A stretch of DNA of 64,000 nucleotides from CBDDIP01 sp965279405 (GTDB taxonomy: Bacteria; Actinomycetota; Acidimicrobiia; Acidimicrobiales; Ilumatobacteraceae): positions 4,774,001 to 4,838,000 of the forward strand of contig OZ257157.1 of the NCBI GenBank assembly GCA_965279405.1. Reading direction: 5' to 3'. The position numbers and the translations under genes are program-made. The notes below the pieces were generated by a model. It did no database searches. It was not told where the DNA came from and saw only the letters and a program-made list of their open reading frames with translations. Shown piece after piece: positions 25,754 to 34,220 of this stretch. The stretch's first letter is position 1. Every line of letters starts with the position of its first letter.

Positions 25754-26557
25754 TCAGCGCGTGAACACCGGCGGGCGCTTGGCCAGGAAGGCCTGCACCG
25801 CCTCCTTGTGCTGGGGCGACTCCCAGCACTTGGCCAGCCACTGCTGCTCGTTGCGCTGGATGACGCCGAAGTCCGGCTCGACGGCGTTCTGCGACAGCAG
25901 CTGCTTGACCCACCGCAGCTGCGGCGCGGGGTTGGCGGCGTAGGACGCAGCCACCTCGATCGCCGTGTCCAGCAACGCCTCGGGCTCGCACACGCGGTCG
26001 GCCAGACGCAACACCTGCGCCTCCGTGCCGGAGATCAACCGACCGCTGAGGCACAGATCGCTCGCCACGCCGAAGCCGACGCGATCGGCCAGCAGCCGCG
26101 TGCTGGCCAGCTCGGGCACGAGTCCCATCTTGATGAACCCCATGCCGAACTTCGCCGACGAGCTGGTGACGATCTGATCCATCGGCAGGCACATCGTCAC
26201 GCCGATGCCGACTGCCGCGCCGTTGATCGCGGCGACCATCGGCTTCGACGAGCGAACCAGTGTCACCCAGTCGACACCCTTCGGCATCCCGCCGACGCCA
26301 CCGGCGGTGTCGTTGCCGGGATCCTCACCGTCGATGCGCGTCTGAAACGTCGCCTCCATGTCCGCACCGGCGCAGAAGCCACGGCCGGCGCCGGTGGTGA
26401 CGATCGCGCCGATCGCCGGATCGTCGTTGGCGCGTGTGATCGCGTCGACCTGTTCCTCGGCCATGCGCGGCGTCCATGCATTGAGCTTCTCCGGGCGGTT
26501 GAGCGTGATGACCGCTACTTCGCCGCGCACCTCGTACGTGATCTGCGTGTGCTCCAT
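25754..26557 (-). CDS. Enoyl-CoA hydratase/isomerase (crotonase) family protein
   Basis: The 267-residue protein has the crotonase signature: LNRPEKLNAWTPRM near the start, GAGRGFCAGADME forming the first oxyanion-hole backbone, and KPMVAAINGAAVGIGVTMCLPMD with the GxG helix. GMGFIKMGLVPE follows, where the glutamate is a typical catalytic position in hydratases. The product acts on acyl-CoA thioesters, most often in fatty-acid breakdown, but the fold also includes other chemistries. It converges with the membrane-anchored protein gene, 14 bases away. Confidence 0.85.
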   Translation of the reverse strand: MEHTQITYEVRGEVAVITLNRPEKLNAWTPRMAEEQVDAITRANDDPAIGAIVTTGAGRGFCAGADMEATFQTRIDGEDPGNDTAGGVGGMPKGVDWVTLVRSSKPMVAAINGAAVGIGVTMCLPMDQIVTSSSAKFGMGFIKMGLVPELASTRLLADRVGFGVASDLCLSGRLISGTEAQVLRLADRVCEPEALLDTAIEVAASYAANPAPQLRWVKQLLSQNAVEPDFGVIQRNEQQWLAKCWESPQHKEAVQAFLAKRPPVFTR

Positions 26558-26612
26558 GCGGCATGGTCGCGCGCTGACGGACGATCGCGGCGATCGAAGC
26601 GCAGCGCCCGGC

Positions 26613-28769
26613 TCAGGAGAGCGTGAAGGGGATCGAGCTGACGACGTCGCCGCCGCGGCCGGTGGTGAAGCCGAGGACGTAGTCGCCGGCGATCTGCTCC
26701 GGTACTTGGAAGACGTACGTGTCGTCGGCGGCGCCGCCGGGATGCAGCCCATTGGCGACTGCGTCGTATCGCGCCACCGTCGTGCCGTCCGGCAACGTGA
26801 CGAACGGATCGAAGACGACGTCGTCGATCTCGCCGGCGAAGGTGACGTGTGCGGTGATCACGATGAACACGGTGCCGGCATCGGACGGTGTGATGTCACC
26901 GGCACCGTTGGTGATCGAGCTGAACGTCTGGACGCGCGCGGACACGAGCGTCACCGTCAGGAGGTTCGGGCTCGTCGTCGAACCGGTGAGTGGGATGTCC
27001 CGCGGCTCGAGCGTGACCGTCTCGCCGGAGCCGAGGTCGAGAGTTGATCGGTTCAGCGTGGCGTCGCCGAAGTCGATGACCGCGTCGTGTTCGTCGAACT
27101 CGGCCACATCCGCAGCGAGCTCGACCTTCGACGTCGCTTGCGACGGGATCTTCGTCGACTTCGGCTGGAGCGTGGTGAACACCCCGGCACTGTTGAGCGT
27201 GACGGGCGCGTGCACGTTGATCGTCGAGAAGTCGGACTCGCGGCTGCTGAGGTTGGTGGCGCTGCCGGTGACGACGAGGTGACCCGGTGCCCCTGCTTCG
27301 CCTGGCGTGTAGGTCACGGTCTCGATGTCGATCTGGAAGCCCGCGTACCAGACGGTCGAGTCGACCGTGAGCGCCACCGGCGTCGCGACAGCGCTCACCG
27401 GGTCCGTCACTGGCGCGGTGACTGGGGCTGTCACCGGCGCCGAGATCGGGGCCGAGGTGTCCTGCGGCGCATCCGTCGCCGCGACCGAAGGTGTGGTCGG
27501 CGATGTCGTTGCGTCGTCGTCGCCGCCGGTCGCCAGCACCACGCCGCCGACGATCGCCGCAGCAGCGAGGACGGCCACGGCGATGTACGGACCCTTGCCG
27601 CGGCGGCGAGTCGGCGACGTCGACGGCGGCGCGGCCATCGCGACGGTCGGACTCGCAGCGGTGACCGGTGCGGGCGGCGCCAGGGTCACGGCACTGCTCG
27701 GCGCCGCCGCTGCTCCCAAGAGCGCTGCGCCTTCACAGATGGCCGTCTTCGGGTTGGCGTCCAGTGCCACCGGCAAGTTCAAGGTGGACCGCACCAGCTC
27801 GGCCACGAGCGGGATGCGCGACGAGCCGCCGACGAGCAGCACGCGATCGATGTCCTTCGCCGCCATGCCCGAGTTGCGGATCGTGCGCTGCAGCGCTTCA
27901 ACGGTCTCCATCACCCTCGGCCGGATCAGCGACTCGAGCTCACCGCGCGTCACGCGCACCGTAGTGGTCGACCCGCCGAGCGCGACCACGACGTTGACAT
28001 CGACGTCCGTCGAGAGTGCCTCCTTCGCCAGTTGGCAGCGATGGCGAAGGTCGGCGAGCGCCGCCAGCGACGCGTCGTCGGTCGCCTGTCCGACCGCTTC
28101 GTCGACACCCGCTCGTTCGACGACGAGCTCGAGCAGCACTTGATCGAAATCGACACCACCGAGCCGGTCGATCCCCGCCGGCTGCCCCACGATCTCGAAG
28201 CTGCCGGGCGCGGTTCGTCGGACGAGGGCGACGTCGAAGGTGCCGCCGCCGAAGTCGTACACCGCGACCGTGCTGCCGACGTCGATCGTCGCCCGTTGCG
28301 CGTAGGAGATCGCGGCCGCCTGCGGTTCGGCCACCAGGGTGACCTCGTCGAGATCGGCGAGCCGACCGACGGTGCGCATCAGGTCGAGCTTGTACGGGCC
28401 GAAGTCGGCGGGGTGAGTGAGGACCACCTCGTCGGGAGCTCGGTCCTCGCGCTCGCTGACCAGCTGCACCACGTGGCGCAGCACCATCGCCATCAGCTGC
28501 TCGGGCGTCACGGCGTTGCCATTGAGCACCAACGGCGCAGGATCGCCGAGTCGTCGCTTGAACTCGCGGGCCACTGCGGTCGGCTCCAGCGCGGCACGAC
28601 GCTCGGCGGCGTCACCGACCAGACCGCCATCGGCACGCACCAGCACCACGCTCGGGATGGTCGCCATCCGGTCGGACAGGGTGCACACCTCGACTCGCCC
28701 ACCTCGCTCGATCGCGGCCGACGTGTAGGTCGTGCCGAGATCCACCCCCAACCGATACGCCTCGCCCAT
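26613..28769 (-). CDS. Hsp70-like ATPase fused to a transmembrane segment and extracytoplasmic domain
   Basis: Residues 5-355 form a full actin-like Hsp70 nucleotide-binding domain: GVDLGTTYT (phosphate 1), VAVYDFGGGTFDVAL (phosphate 2) and LLVGGSSRIPLV (adenosine). The usual substrate-binding domain is absent. Instead there is a Pro/Ala-rich linker, an RRRGKGP-flanked membrane helix (393-415), a Thr/Pro spacer and a beta-rich domain outside the membrane to residue 718. The topology suggests that ATP state inside could be coupled to an external domain. Similar membrane-bound Hsp70-like proteins occur in actinobacteria, but a mechanism is not known. It is divergent (85 bases) from an ECF sigma gene. 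Confidence 0.8.
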   Translation of the reverse strand: MGEAYRLGVDLGTTYTSAAIERGGRVEVCTLSDRMATIPSVVLVRADGGLVGDAAERRAALEPTAVAREFKRRLGDPAPLVLNGNAVTPEQLMAMVLRHVVQLVSEREDRAPDEVVLTHPADFGPYKLDLMRTVGRLADLDEVTLVAEPQAAAISYAQRATIDVGSTVAVYDFGGGTFDVALVRRTAPGSFEIVGQPAGIDRLGGVDFDQVLLELVVERAGVDEAVGQATDDASLAALADLRHRCQLAKEALSTDVDVNVVVALGGSTTTVRVTRGELESLIRPRVMETVEALQRTIRNSGMAAKDIDRVLLVGGSSRIPLVAELVRSTLNLPVALDANPKTAICEGAALLGAAAAPSSAVTLAPPAPVTAASPTVAMAAPPSTSPTRRRGKGPYIAVAVLAAAAIVGGVVLATGGDDDATTSPTTPSVAATDAPQDTSAPISAPVTAPVTAPVTDPVSAVATPVALTVDSTVWYAGFQIDIETVTYTPGEAGAPGHLVVTGSATNLSSRESDFSTINVHAPVTLNSAGVFTTLQPKSTKIPSQATSKVELAADVAEFDEHDAVIDFGDATLNRSTLDLGSGETVTLEPRDIPLTGSTTSPNLLTVTLVSARVQTFSSITNGAGDITPSDAGTVFIVITAHVTFAGEIDDVVFDPFVTLPDGTTVARYDAVANGLHPGGAADDTYVFQVPEQIAGDYVLGFTTGRGGDVVSSIPFTLS

Positions 28770-28854
28770 TCGCCGCTCCTCTGCTCCCGTCCGAGCGTAG
28801 CCGTCCCCATTTTCGGGTGACCCGTCCTGTCAACCGGATCGCGGGGAGCGGTGT

Positions 28855-29391
28855 GTGATCATCGTGCAGTCCAGTCCAACCACCGTGAGGAAGCCGCAGA
28901 TGCCGGCGAACTTCGACGACTTCTTCCGATCCGAGTACCCGCGCCTCGTGCCCATGCTTCACGCCGTGCTCGGCGACCGAGCCCGTGCCGAGGACGTCGC
29001 GCAGGAGGCACTGGTCGCGGCGCAGCGTGCGTGGGCCAAGGTCCACACGTACGACAAGCCGGGGGCGTGGGTCCGTCGTGTCGCACTGAACTGTGCGTCG
29101 AACGTGCGCCGCAGTCGCGGTCGCGAGGCGCTTGCGCTGAGTCGCATCGGCACGACGAGTGCGGTGCTGTCGAACGATCCGCCGCGCGACGAGCAGCTGT
29201 GGGAGCTCGTGCGCGCGCTACCGGAGCGGCAACGCAACGCCATCGCGCTGCACTACGTGGAGGACGCCTCCGTGGCCGACATCGCCGCCGTGCTGGGTTG
29301 CTCGGAGGGCAGCGTCAAGACGCACCTCTCCCGTGCTCGGGCGACGCTCGCACAACAACTCGACGACCGCCGGAAGGACACCCCGCAATGA
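28855..29391 (+). CDS. ECF-type (SigE-like) RNA polymerase sigma factor
   Basis: The 178-residue protein has sigma region 2 (FFRSEYPRLVPMLHAVLGD, then AEDVAQEALVAAQRAW) and region 4 (LPERQRNAIALHYVEDASVADIAAVLG and CSEGSVKTHLSRARA), joined by a short linker without region 3. It would redirect RNA polymerase to a small stress regulon. The stop overlaps the ATG of the next gene, whose product has the layout of a membrane-bound anti-sigma partner. GTG 28855 is used; ATG 28900 gives a shorter protein with an intact region 2. Confidence 0.85.
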   Translation: MIIVQSSPTTVRKPQMPANFDDFFRSEYPRLVPMLHAVLGDRARAEDVAQEALVAAQRAWAKVHTYDKPGAWVRRVALNCASNVRRSRGREALALSRIGTTSAVLSNDPPRDEQLWELVRALPERQRNAIALHYVEDASVADIAAVLGCSEGSVKTHLSRARATLAQQLDDRRKDTPQ

Positions 29392-30392
29392 ACGACATCG
29401 ATCAGATGCTCAAGGACGCCGGCACTCGGCTCCGCGACACCGCTCCCACCGCTTCGATCACGGAGGACGCGCTGCGCTCGCTCGACGAGCCGCGCGTGAT
29501 CGATCGGCGACCGTCGAGGTCGCGCCGCTGGATGATCGCTCCGGCGATCCTCACCACCGCGGCCGCAGCGTTCGCCATCGTCGTGGCCACGCGGCCGGAC
29601 GACAAGTCGATCGCCCCGTCTGCCACGCCCGGCATCACCGAGCCGGCCCCGAGCTCCACGCCGACCACTCCCCTGCCAACGGCGGGATGGACGGATGTTG
29701 CCGCCTACCCGAGCGACTTCGGGCAGAGCGAGGCCGCCGGCAACGCCACCGGTTCGCCGTCTCCCGCGCTCACCGCCGACCCGGCTCCACTCGCCAACGG
29801 CACCTATGCGCTGGAGATCACCGGCTGGGAGCCGCACGACCCGACGAAGTTGCTGGTGTCCGTGCGCAGCATCGTGCGCTGCGCCGACGGCGTGCCGGGG
29901 TGCTCCCCGCTGGGTGACGGCACCTACGGGCCCGACGACGTCGGCTTCTCCGCCGAGTCCCGCCAGATCGAGCTGACGCTGGATGACTCGGTCACGGTCT
30001 ACCTGGGCAGCCAGGACATCGTGTCCGCAGCGGACGGCCAGCTGATCGGCATCCTGCGCTCCAGCGATGGCACCGGTCTCGCCGCGCTGATGTCGGCGAT
30101 CGCCGACGCCTACACGACGGCGTTCACGGGACCATTGAACGCCGGCGCGTCGGCGGACGACATCGTCACCGATCTGCAGACGAACCCCCGCGACGGCTTC
30201 ACCTCCGCCGCGGAGCAGCTCACCGGCCAGCTGTGGTTCAGCTCCGCTGGCGCTCCGCCGGTGCTGTTCCAGACGGTTGCCGACCAGGGCCAACCGCTCC
30301 CCCGCTTCGGGACGAGCGTGCTCATCCCGCGGGTGTTGACGGTCGAGAACGGGGCGATCACCCTGGAGCTGTACGCCGGCTTCCGTTCGTAG
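29388..30392 (+). CDS. Membrane-anchored protein, candidate anti-sigma partner
   Basis: The 334-residue protein has about 48 cytosolic residues, one helix (WMIAPAILTTAAAAFAIVV) and an external part of about 265 residues with a Thr/Pro linker and two cysteines. The short cytosolic N-terminus (IDQMLKDAGTRLRDTAPTAS) and the ATGA overlap with the ECF sigma gene match the usual arrangement of sigma/anti-sigma pairs, although no anti-sigma motif (such as HxxxCxxC) is seen. The role is inferred from position and topology. Confidence 0.6.
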   Translation: MNDIDQMLKDAGTRLRDTAPTASITEDALRSLDEPRVIDRRPSRSRRWMIAPAILTTAAAAFAIVVATRPDDKSIAPSATPGITEPAPSSTPTTPLPTAGWTDVAAYPSDFGQSEAAGNATGSPSPALTADPAPLANGTYALEITGWEPHDPTKLLVSVRSIVRCADGVPGCSPLGDGTYGPDDVGFSAESRQIELTLDDSVTVYLGSQDIVSAADGQLIGILRSSDGTGLAALMSAIADAYTTAFTGPLNAGASADDIVTDLQTNPRDGFTSAAEQLTGQLWFSSAGAPPVLFQTVADQGQPLPRFGTSVLIPRVLTVENGAITLELYAGFRS

Positions 30393-30445
30393 GCCCCCAT
30401 CCCGATGCCGCTCAAGCCCGGGGCACGCGGCGCCGATCATGTGTC

Positions 30446-31147
30446 ATGCCAGTCGCGCAATCCGGTCGGCGCGGCTCGAAGTCTGCGCCTCGTGCCGCTA
30501 GCCCGCAGTTCGTGCGCGCCGCGATCAAGAGCGAGCACAGCGTCGAGACCGGGCGGAAGCGCAAGCGCTACCACTCGACGTTCGGCGCCGTGTCGAAGCT
30601 GATCTGGTTCATGCTGATCGCTGCCGTGCTCGGTGCCATCGGCTTCGCCGTGTACCACGCGATGCAGGACAACAGCAGCGGCAACGGCGACTCGTCGGCC
30701 GCCAACGGTCCGCCCACAGAGCTCGTGCACCAGGACGGCTTCGCCGCGATCCTGCCGGTCAGCGACCGGGCCGCGTACACCGGCACCCTGTTGGGCAACA
30801 CCGTGCGCGGCAGCTCGTGGATCTCGACGAACGACGGCACGACGATCACGGTGATCTCCTTCGAGGCGGCGAGCCTGGCCGGTGCCGACCTGGCGGGTGC
30901 TGCGGCGGCGCTCGACGCGGTGGTCGACGATCTGGTGACGAGCCACACCGGCACCCTCGAACGCGTTGCCGGTGTGCCGGCAGGCGACATGGTTGCTCGC
31001 AACGCGTTCATCAAGATCGCTGATGGCTACGTGTTCGCGACGGTGTACGTGAAGGGCACGCGGGTCGTGACGATCCTTGCCGAAGGCCCCAGCAACGAAG
31101 TGCCGCCGCTGTACAGCCGCGTCATCAACAGCGTCAACCTCGACTGA
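30446..31147 (+). CDS. Single-pass membrane protein
   Basis: The 233-residue protein has a basic cytosolic N-terminus of about 50 residues, one helix (LIWFMLIAAVLGAIGFAVYH) and a Ser/Asn/Gly spacer before a compact external domain rich in small residues. A long helical stretch (LAGADLAGAAAALDAVVDDL) is present. No family is recognised. It lies 54 bases after the candidate anti-sigma gene and 8 bases before the next membrane protein, so these may form one envelope-related transcript. Confidence 0.55.
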   Translation: MPVAQSGRRGSKSAPRAASPQFVRAAIKSEHSVETGRKRKRYHSTFGAVSKLIWFMLIAAVLGAIGFAVYHAMQDNSSGNGDSSAANGPPTELVHQDGFAAILPVSDRAAYTGTLLGNTVRGSSWISTNDGTTITVISFEAASLAGADLAGAAAALDAVVDDLVTSHTGTLERVAGVPAGDMVARNAFIKIADGYVFATVYVKGTRVVTILAEGPSNEVPPLYSRVINSVNLD

Positions 31148-31154
31148 GGTCGTC

Positions 31155-31682
31155 GTGGTGCGCAGTCGTGCAGTGCGGTCCTACGTGGGGTGGCGCTACT
31201 GGCTCGCCGCAATCGGCATCGCTCTCGGGACGGCAGGGCTCAGCTTCGGCATCTCCTACGACCTCGTGCACAAGCCGTCCTTCAACGAACAGAACGCCGA
31301 CTCGAATCTGGAGCACGTCGTGTACCGGGTTCCCGAGTGGCCGTGGCAGCTCGCCCAGGCGCTCGTCGCCGTCGGTGCGGTGCTGTTCCTCATCGCCTTC
31401 CTGACCGCACCGAAGTGGCGCGAGGGAACGCCGTTGCTGCCGGACGGCGGCGCTGCCGGGATCGTTCCCTACGTCCTGCTCGGCGTTGCGCTGTTCCTGC
31501 CCGCTGGCATCGTGCTGGTCATCTCGCGCGGCGCCAGCCCCAGGGCTGCCGACGTGCTGCTGATCCTGGCCATCGTCGCTGCCGTCGCGGTGATCGGGCT
31601 GGGGCTGTGGCTCCTGCAGGAGTGGCGCAGCCGACGCACGACGGTCGAGGGACGTCAGCCGTCGGCGATGGGCCGACCGTAG
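31155..31682 (+). CDS. Four-helix membrane protein
   Basis: The 175-residue protein has four helices: YWLAAIGIALGTAGLSFGISY, LAQALVAVGAVLFLIAFL, IVPYVLLGVALFLPAGIVLVI and VLLILAIVAAVAVIGLGLWLL. The loop between helices 1 and 2 holds about 35 polar residues. GTG 31155 lies 8 bases past the previous stop; GTG 31158 is equally possible. No family is recognised. Confidence 0.6.
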   Translation: MVRSRAVRSYVGWRYWLAAIGIALGTAGLSFGISYDLVHKPSFNEQNADSNLEHVVYRVPEWPWQLAQALVAVGAVLFLIAFLTAPKWREGTPLLPDGGAAGIVPYVLLGVALFLPAGIVLVISRGASPRAADVLLILAIVAAVAVIGLGLWLLQEWRSRRTTVEGRQPSAMGRP

Positions 31683-31873
31683 GACACGACGTCGAGCACC
31701 GCGGGCGGCGTGATCGCCCGGAAGCCGGCATCCGGTCGAGCGCCGAGCGCGTTGTTGACGGTGCTGTCCCCGTTCGCCTGCAGTTTCCCGGTGAACCTGC
31801 GACCGACGGTGGCGGCGTGGTGACGGTCGACGTGGTCGAATGACGGCGTGCGCCGTTCGATGACCGTTGACCG

Positions 31874-32404
31874 ATGTCGCCGCTGAGCCAGCTGCAACGA
31901 CGGACACGTACCGGCCACACGGCCGTGCTGCGGATGGTCGACCAACAGCAAGACCGCTCGCCGATGGTGTGCGTGGCGACGGGCATGGCGACGAACCATG
32001 CGATCAAGGTGACAGCGGTCGACCTGCCCGGCACCGACGTGTGGCAGCTCCTGGTCGGGTCGACGTTGACGAATGCGGTGGCGTTCATCACTCGCCGACC
32101 GCACACTCGCATCGTGCTCGCCGTCGAGCCGGACACGTGGAAGACCCTGACTCGCCGCATGTCGGTCGCGGTCGCGATCACGTGCCTCGGCCTCGGCTTC
32201 CTGGCGACCGGGATCGTCGGTGGCAACGTCGGGCTGATCGTGTTCGGGGCCGTCGTCGCCGTCATTGGATCGTGGAGGCGCATGCGCGTGGCGACATCGA
32301 GCTGGATCGGCCTGCGGTTCCGCAGCGGTCGCGGCGAGGTCTTGGTCTACCGCGCGAGCCAACGCTTCGACACCGAAGCCCGCAAGCTCTTCACCGGGGC
32401 CTGA
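31874..32404 (+). CDS. Hypothetical protein with two membrane helices
   Basis: The 176-residue protein has a soluble N-terminal half (MVCVATGMATNHAIKVTAV and VWQLLVGSTLTNAVAFITRRP) followed by two closely spaced helices (VAVAITCLGLGFLATGIV and GLIVFGAVVAVIG) and a basic soluble tail. It is unassigned. A 191-base spacer precedes it. It converges with the lipoprotein gene at 32410. Confidence 0.5.
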   Translation: MSPLSQLQRRTRTGHTAVLRMVDQQQDRSPMVCVATGMATNHAIKVTAVDLPGTDVWQLLVGSTLTNAVAFITRRPHTRIVLAVEPDTWKTLTRRMSVAVAITCLGLGFLATGIVGGNVGLIVFGAVVAVIGSWRRMRVATSSWIGLRFRSGRGEVLVYRASQRFDTEARKLFTGA

Positions 32405-32409
32405 CGCAG

Positions 32410-33012
32410 CTACACCGACGCCTGCGCGACCATCGAGGCCGCAAGGTCCGCGAGGAGGTCGACCGGGAACTCGCCGCCTCGCTTGCGGTCGAGCAAGAAC
32501 AGCAGGAACGGGCCTTCCTGCTTCACCGACAGGTCGAAGTAGCTGAACGTCGTGTTCGCGAGCACCGGCTCGAACAAGTACCGCGTCACTGACCACCCAC
32601 GCAGCGGCGGGCCGGGCTCAACGCCTGTCGACGTCGCATCCGACGCCAGCAGGCACTGCTGGAAGTCAGCGCTCTCCGACGAGGTGAACGCTGTGCGAGC
32701 GTCGTCGGGCGACGCGTACTGCTCCGCGAACGAGTAAACGAGCTCCTGCCCCGATGTGAAGTTGTCCGATGCCGCCGTGCTCGTTGGCGTCGGACCCGCC
32801 AGGCACGAACGCACGACCTCGTTGAAGCCCCTGCCGGGCTCGTCGGCATCGGACTCGTACGAATCCGGGACGTCCGCCCGTTGCAGCACGACCGCGTCGG
32901 CCGACGATGTGGATCCTGCGTCGTCACCGTTGGACGACGCGCAAGCTGACGACACGACGAGCAGTGCTGCCATCATCGTCCGTCCAGCAGCGCGCCGATC
33001 GCGTGTGTGCAT
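32410..33012 (-). CDS. Small secreted lipoprotein
   Basis: The 200-residue protein has a short basic start, a hydrophobic stretch (MMAALLVVSSAC) with a lipobox ending at the cysteine, a Ser/Asp-rich spacer and a small domain with three cysteines and two aromatic-rich strands (GWSVTRYLFEPV, TTFSYFDLSV). It is a likely lipid-anchored surface protein of unknown role. ATG 33012 is chosen over 33057 because it gives a typical lipoprotein signal length. Confidence 0.6.
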   Translation of the reverse strand: MHTRDRRAAGRTMMAALLVVSSACASSNGDDAGSTSSADAVVLQRADVPDSYESDADEPGRGFNEVVRSCLAGPTPTSTAASDNFTSGQELVYSFAEQYASPDDARTAFTSSESADFQQCLLASDATSTGVEPGPPLRGWSVTRYLFEPVLANTTFSYFDLSVKQEGPFLLFLLDRKRGGEFPVDLLADLAASMVAQASV

Positions 33013-33224
33013 CGGCCGATCACTCACTGCCCGCACCCTCCTCGGACTCGTCGTCATCGATCTCCCAATCGCCGCCCGCCACTGTGCGCCAGGCGGAGCA
33101 TCCTGGCTCCGTTCTGTTCGCGCTCATCGAGCGGTGGGCCGCTGGCGGCTCGCAGATGCGGAGCGACAAGCGTGCGCGGCGGTTCCCATGCAATGCAGCT
33201 TCGCGCACGGGTACGTTCCTCTGC

Positions 33225-33767
33225 ATGAGCACGAAGTACGTGGCGCTCTTGCGTGGCATCAACGTCGGTGGGAAGCGACCGTTGTCGATGGCGGCGTTGC
33301 GCGAGGCGTTCGAGGATCACGGGTTCACGAACGTGCGCACCTACATCCAGTCGGGCAACGTCCTGTTCGAGACGTCGAAGTCCGCTTCCTCGCTGGAGGC
33401 CTCGATCGAATCGATGCTCGAGAAGGAGCTCGGTGTGCCACTGATCGTCGTCGTGCGATCGGAGCGTCAGCTGCGCGCTGCCGTCGCGAAGGCGCCGAAG
33501 GGCTTCGGTGAGGAACCGACGAAGTACCACTCCGATGCGATCTTCCTGAAGCAACCGCTCACGCCGGCCAAGGCGATGAAGATCGTCCGCCTCCGAGACG
33601 AGGTCGATCAGGCGTGGGCTGGGACCGGCGTCCTCTACTTCGCTCGATTGTCGTCACGCCGCACCCAGAGCAAGTTGAGCAAGATCGTCGGCACGCCCGA
33701 GTACCAGCTGATGACCATCCGAAGCTGGGCGACCACGACCAAGCTCGTTGCCTTGCTCGACGAGTGA
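33225..33767 (+). CDS. DUF1697 family protein
   Basis: The 180-residue protein has the DUF1697 start KYVALLRGINVGGKRPLSMA, then LREAFEDHGFTNVRTYIQSGNVLF, both diagnostic of the family (given in parts), and an RRTQSKLSKIVG-type region before the end. The family is widespread and has no established activity. It stands alone between a lipoprotein gene and the tRNA pair. Confidence 0.85.
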   Translation: MSTKYVALLRGINVGGKRPLSMAALREAFEDHGFTNVRTYIQSGNVLFETSKSASSLEASIESMLEKELGVPLIVVVRSERQLRAAVAKAPKGFGEEPTKYHSDAIFLKQPLTPAKAMKIVRLRDEVDQAWAGTGVLYFARLSSRRTQSKLSKIVGTPEYQLMTIRSWATTTKLVALLDE

Positions 33768-33829
33768 CGCAACGGTCGTCCCCCCTCTCAGCGGGCCCGT
33801 CGAGCGCTCGGTCGTCCTTGAAGCTTCGG

Positions 33830-33903
33830 TGGGGCGGGTGGGGCTCGAACCCACGACCCAGGGATTATGAGTCCCCTGCTCTGACCAGCTGAGCTACCGC
33901 CCC
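33830..33903 (-). tRNA. tRNA with anticodon CAT (elongator Met or Ile2)
   Basis: The 74-base cloverleaf begins GGGGCGGTAGCTC, with anticodon stem GGGGA/TCCCT and loop CTCATAA, T loop GGTTCGAGC and discriminator A. CAT may be read as Met, or as Ile if the wobble C is modified by TilS. The body does not decide between the two, and it is not initiator-like. CCA is not encoded. Confidence 0.9.
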
Positions 33904-33935
33904 GATGTCCGGGTCCACCCCCATCCGACCCTGAA

Positions 33936-33970
33936 AATGCCAACAGCCCACCACGTGGGCGGGCTGTTGG
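33936..33970 (-). terminator. Rho-independent terminator after tRNA-Asn
   Basis: A perfect 10-bp stem (33940-33949 with 33961-33970), extended by inner CCAC/GTGG, is followed on the minus strand by CATTTTC. It sits between the two tRNA genes, so tRNA-CAT probably has its own promoter or is made by read-through. Confidence 0.7.
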
Positions 33971-33975
33971 TGTGG

Positions 33976-34048
33976 CTCCGAGAGCAGGGCTCGAACCTGC
34001 GACCCGCTGATTAACAGTCAGCTGCTCTGCCAACTGAGCTATCTCGGA
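33976..34048 (-). tRNA. tRNA-Asn (anticodon GTT)
   Basis: The 73-base cloverleaf begins TCCGAGATAGCTC, with anticodon stem GCTGA/TCAGC and loop CTGTTAA (anticodon GTT), T arm GCAGGTTCGAGCCCTGC and discriminator G, as expected for Asn. CCA is not encoded. Confidence 0.95.
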
Positions 34049-34082
34049 AGGCGGCGCTGAGGATAGCAACGAACCGGCCCGC

Positions 34083-34190
34083 AACGACTCACCCATTCGT
34101 GAGTCTGGGTGCCACGGGTGGCGTCGAGGCTCACGCAACCACGGGTTTCGTGAGGTTGAGCGCCACGGGTGGCACCCAGACTCACGGACG
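34083..34190. repeat. Nested palindromic region between rpoD and tRNA-Asn
   Basis: An 18-bp perfect inverted repeat (34098-34115 and 34169-34186) flanks a centre with CTCACG/CGTGAG and three copies of CCACGGGTG. It could fold into one long branched hairpin, and an overlapping shorter inverted repeat (ACTCAC/GTGAGT, 34087-34104) competes with it. It may serve as the rpoD terminator or be a dispersed palindromic element; see findings. Confidence 0.7.
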
Positions 34191-34220
34191 CCGGGCGGCG
34201 CCGGCGAACCGGCCCAGGAG

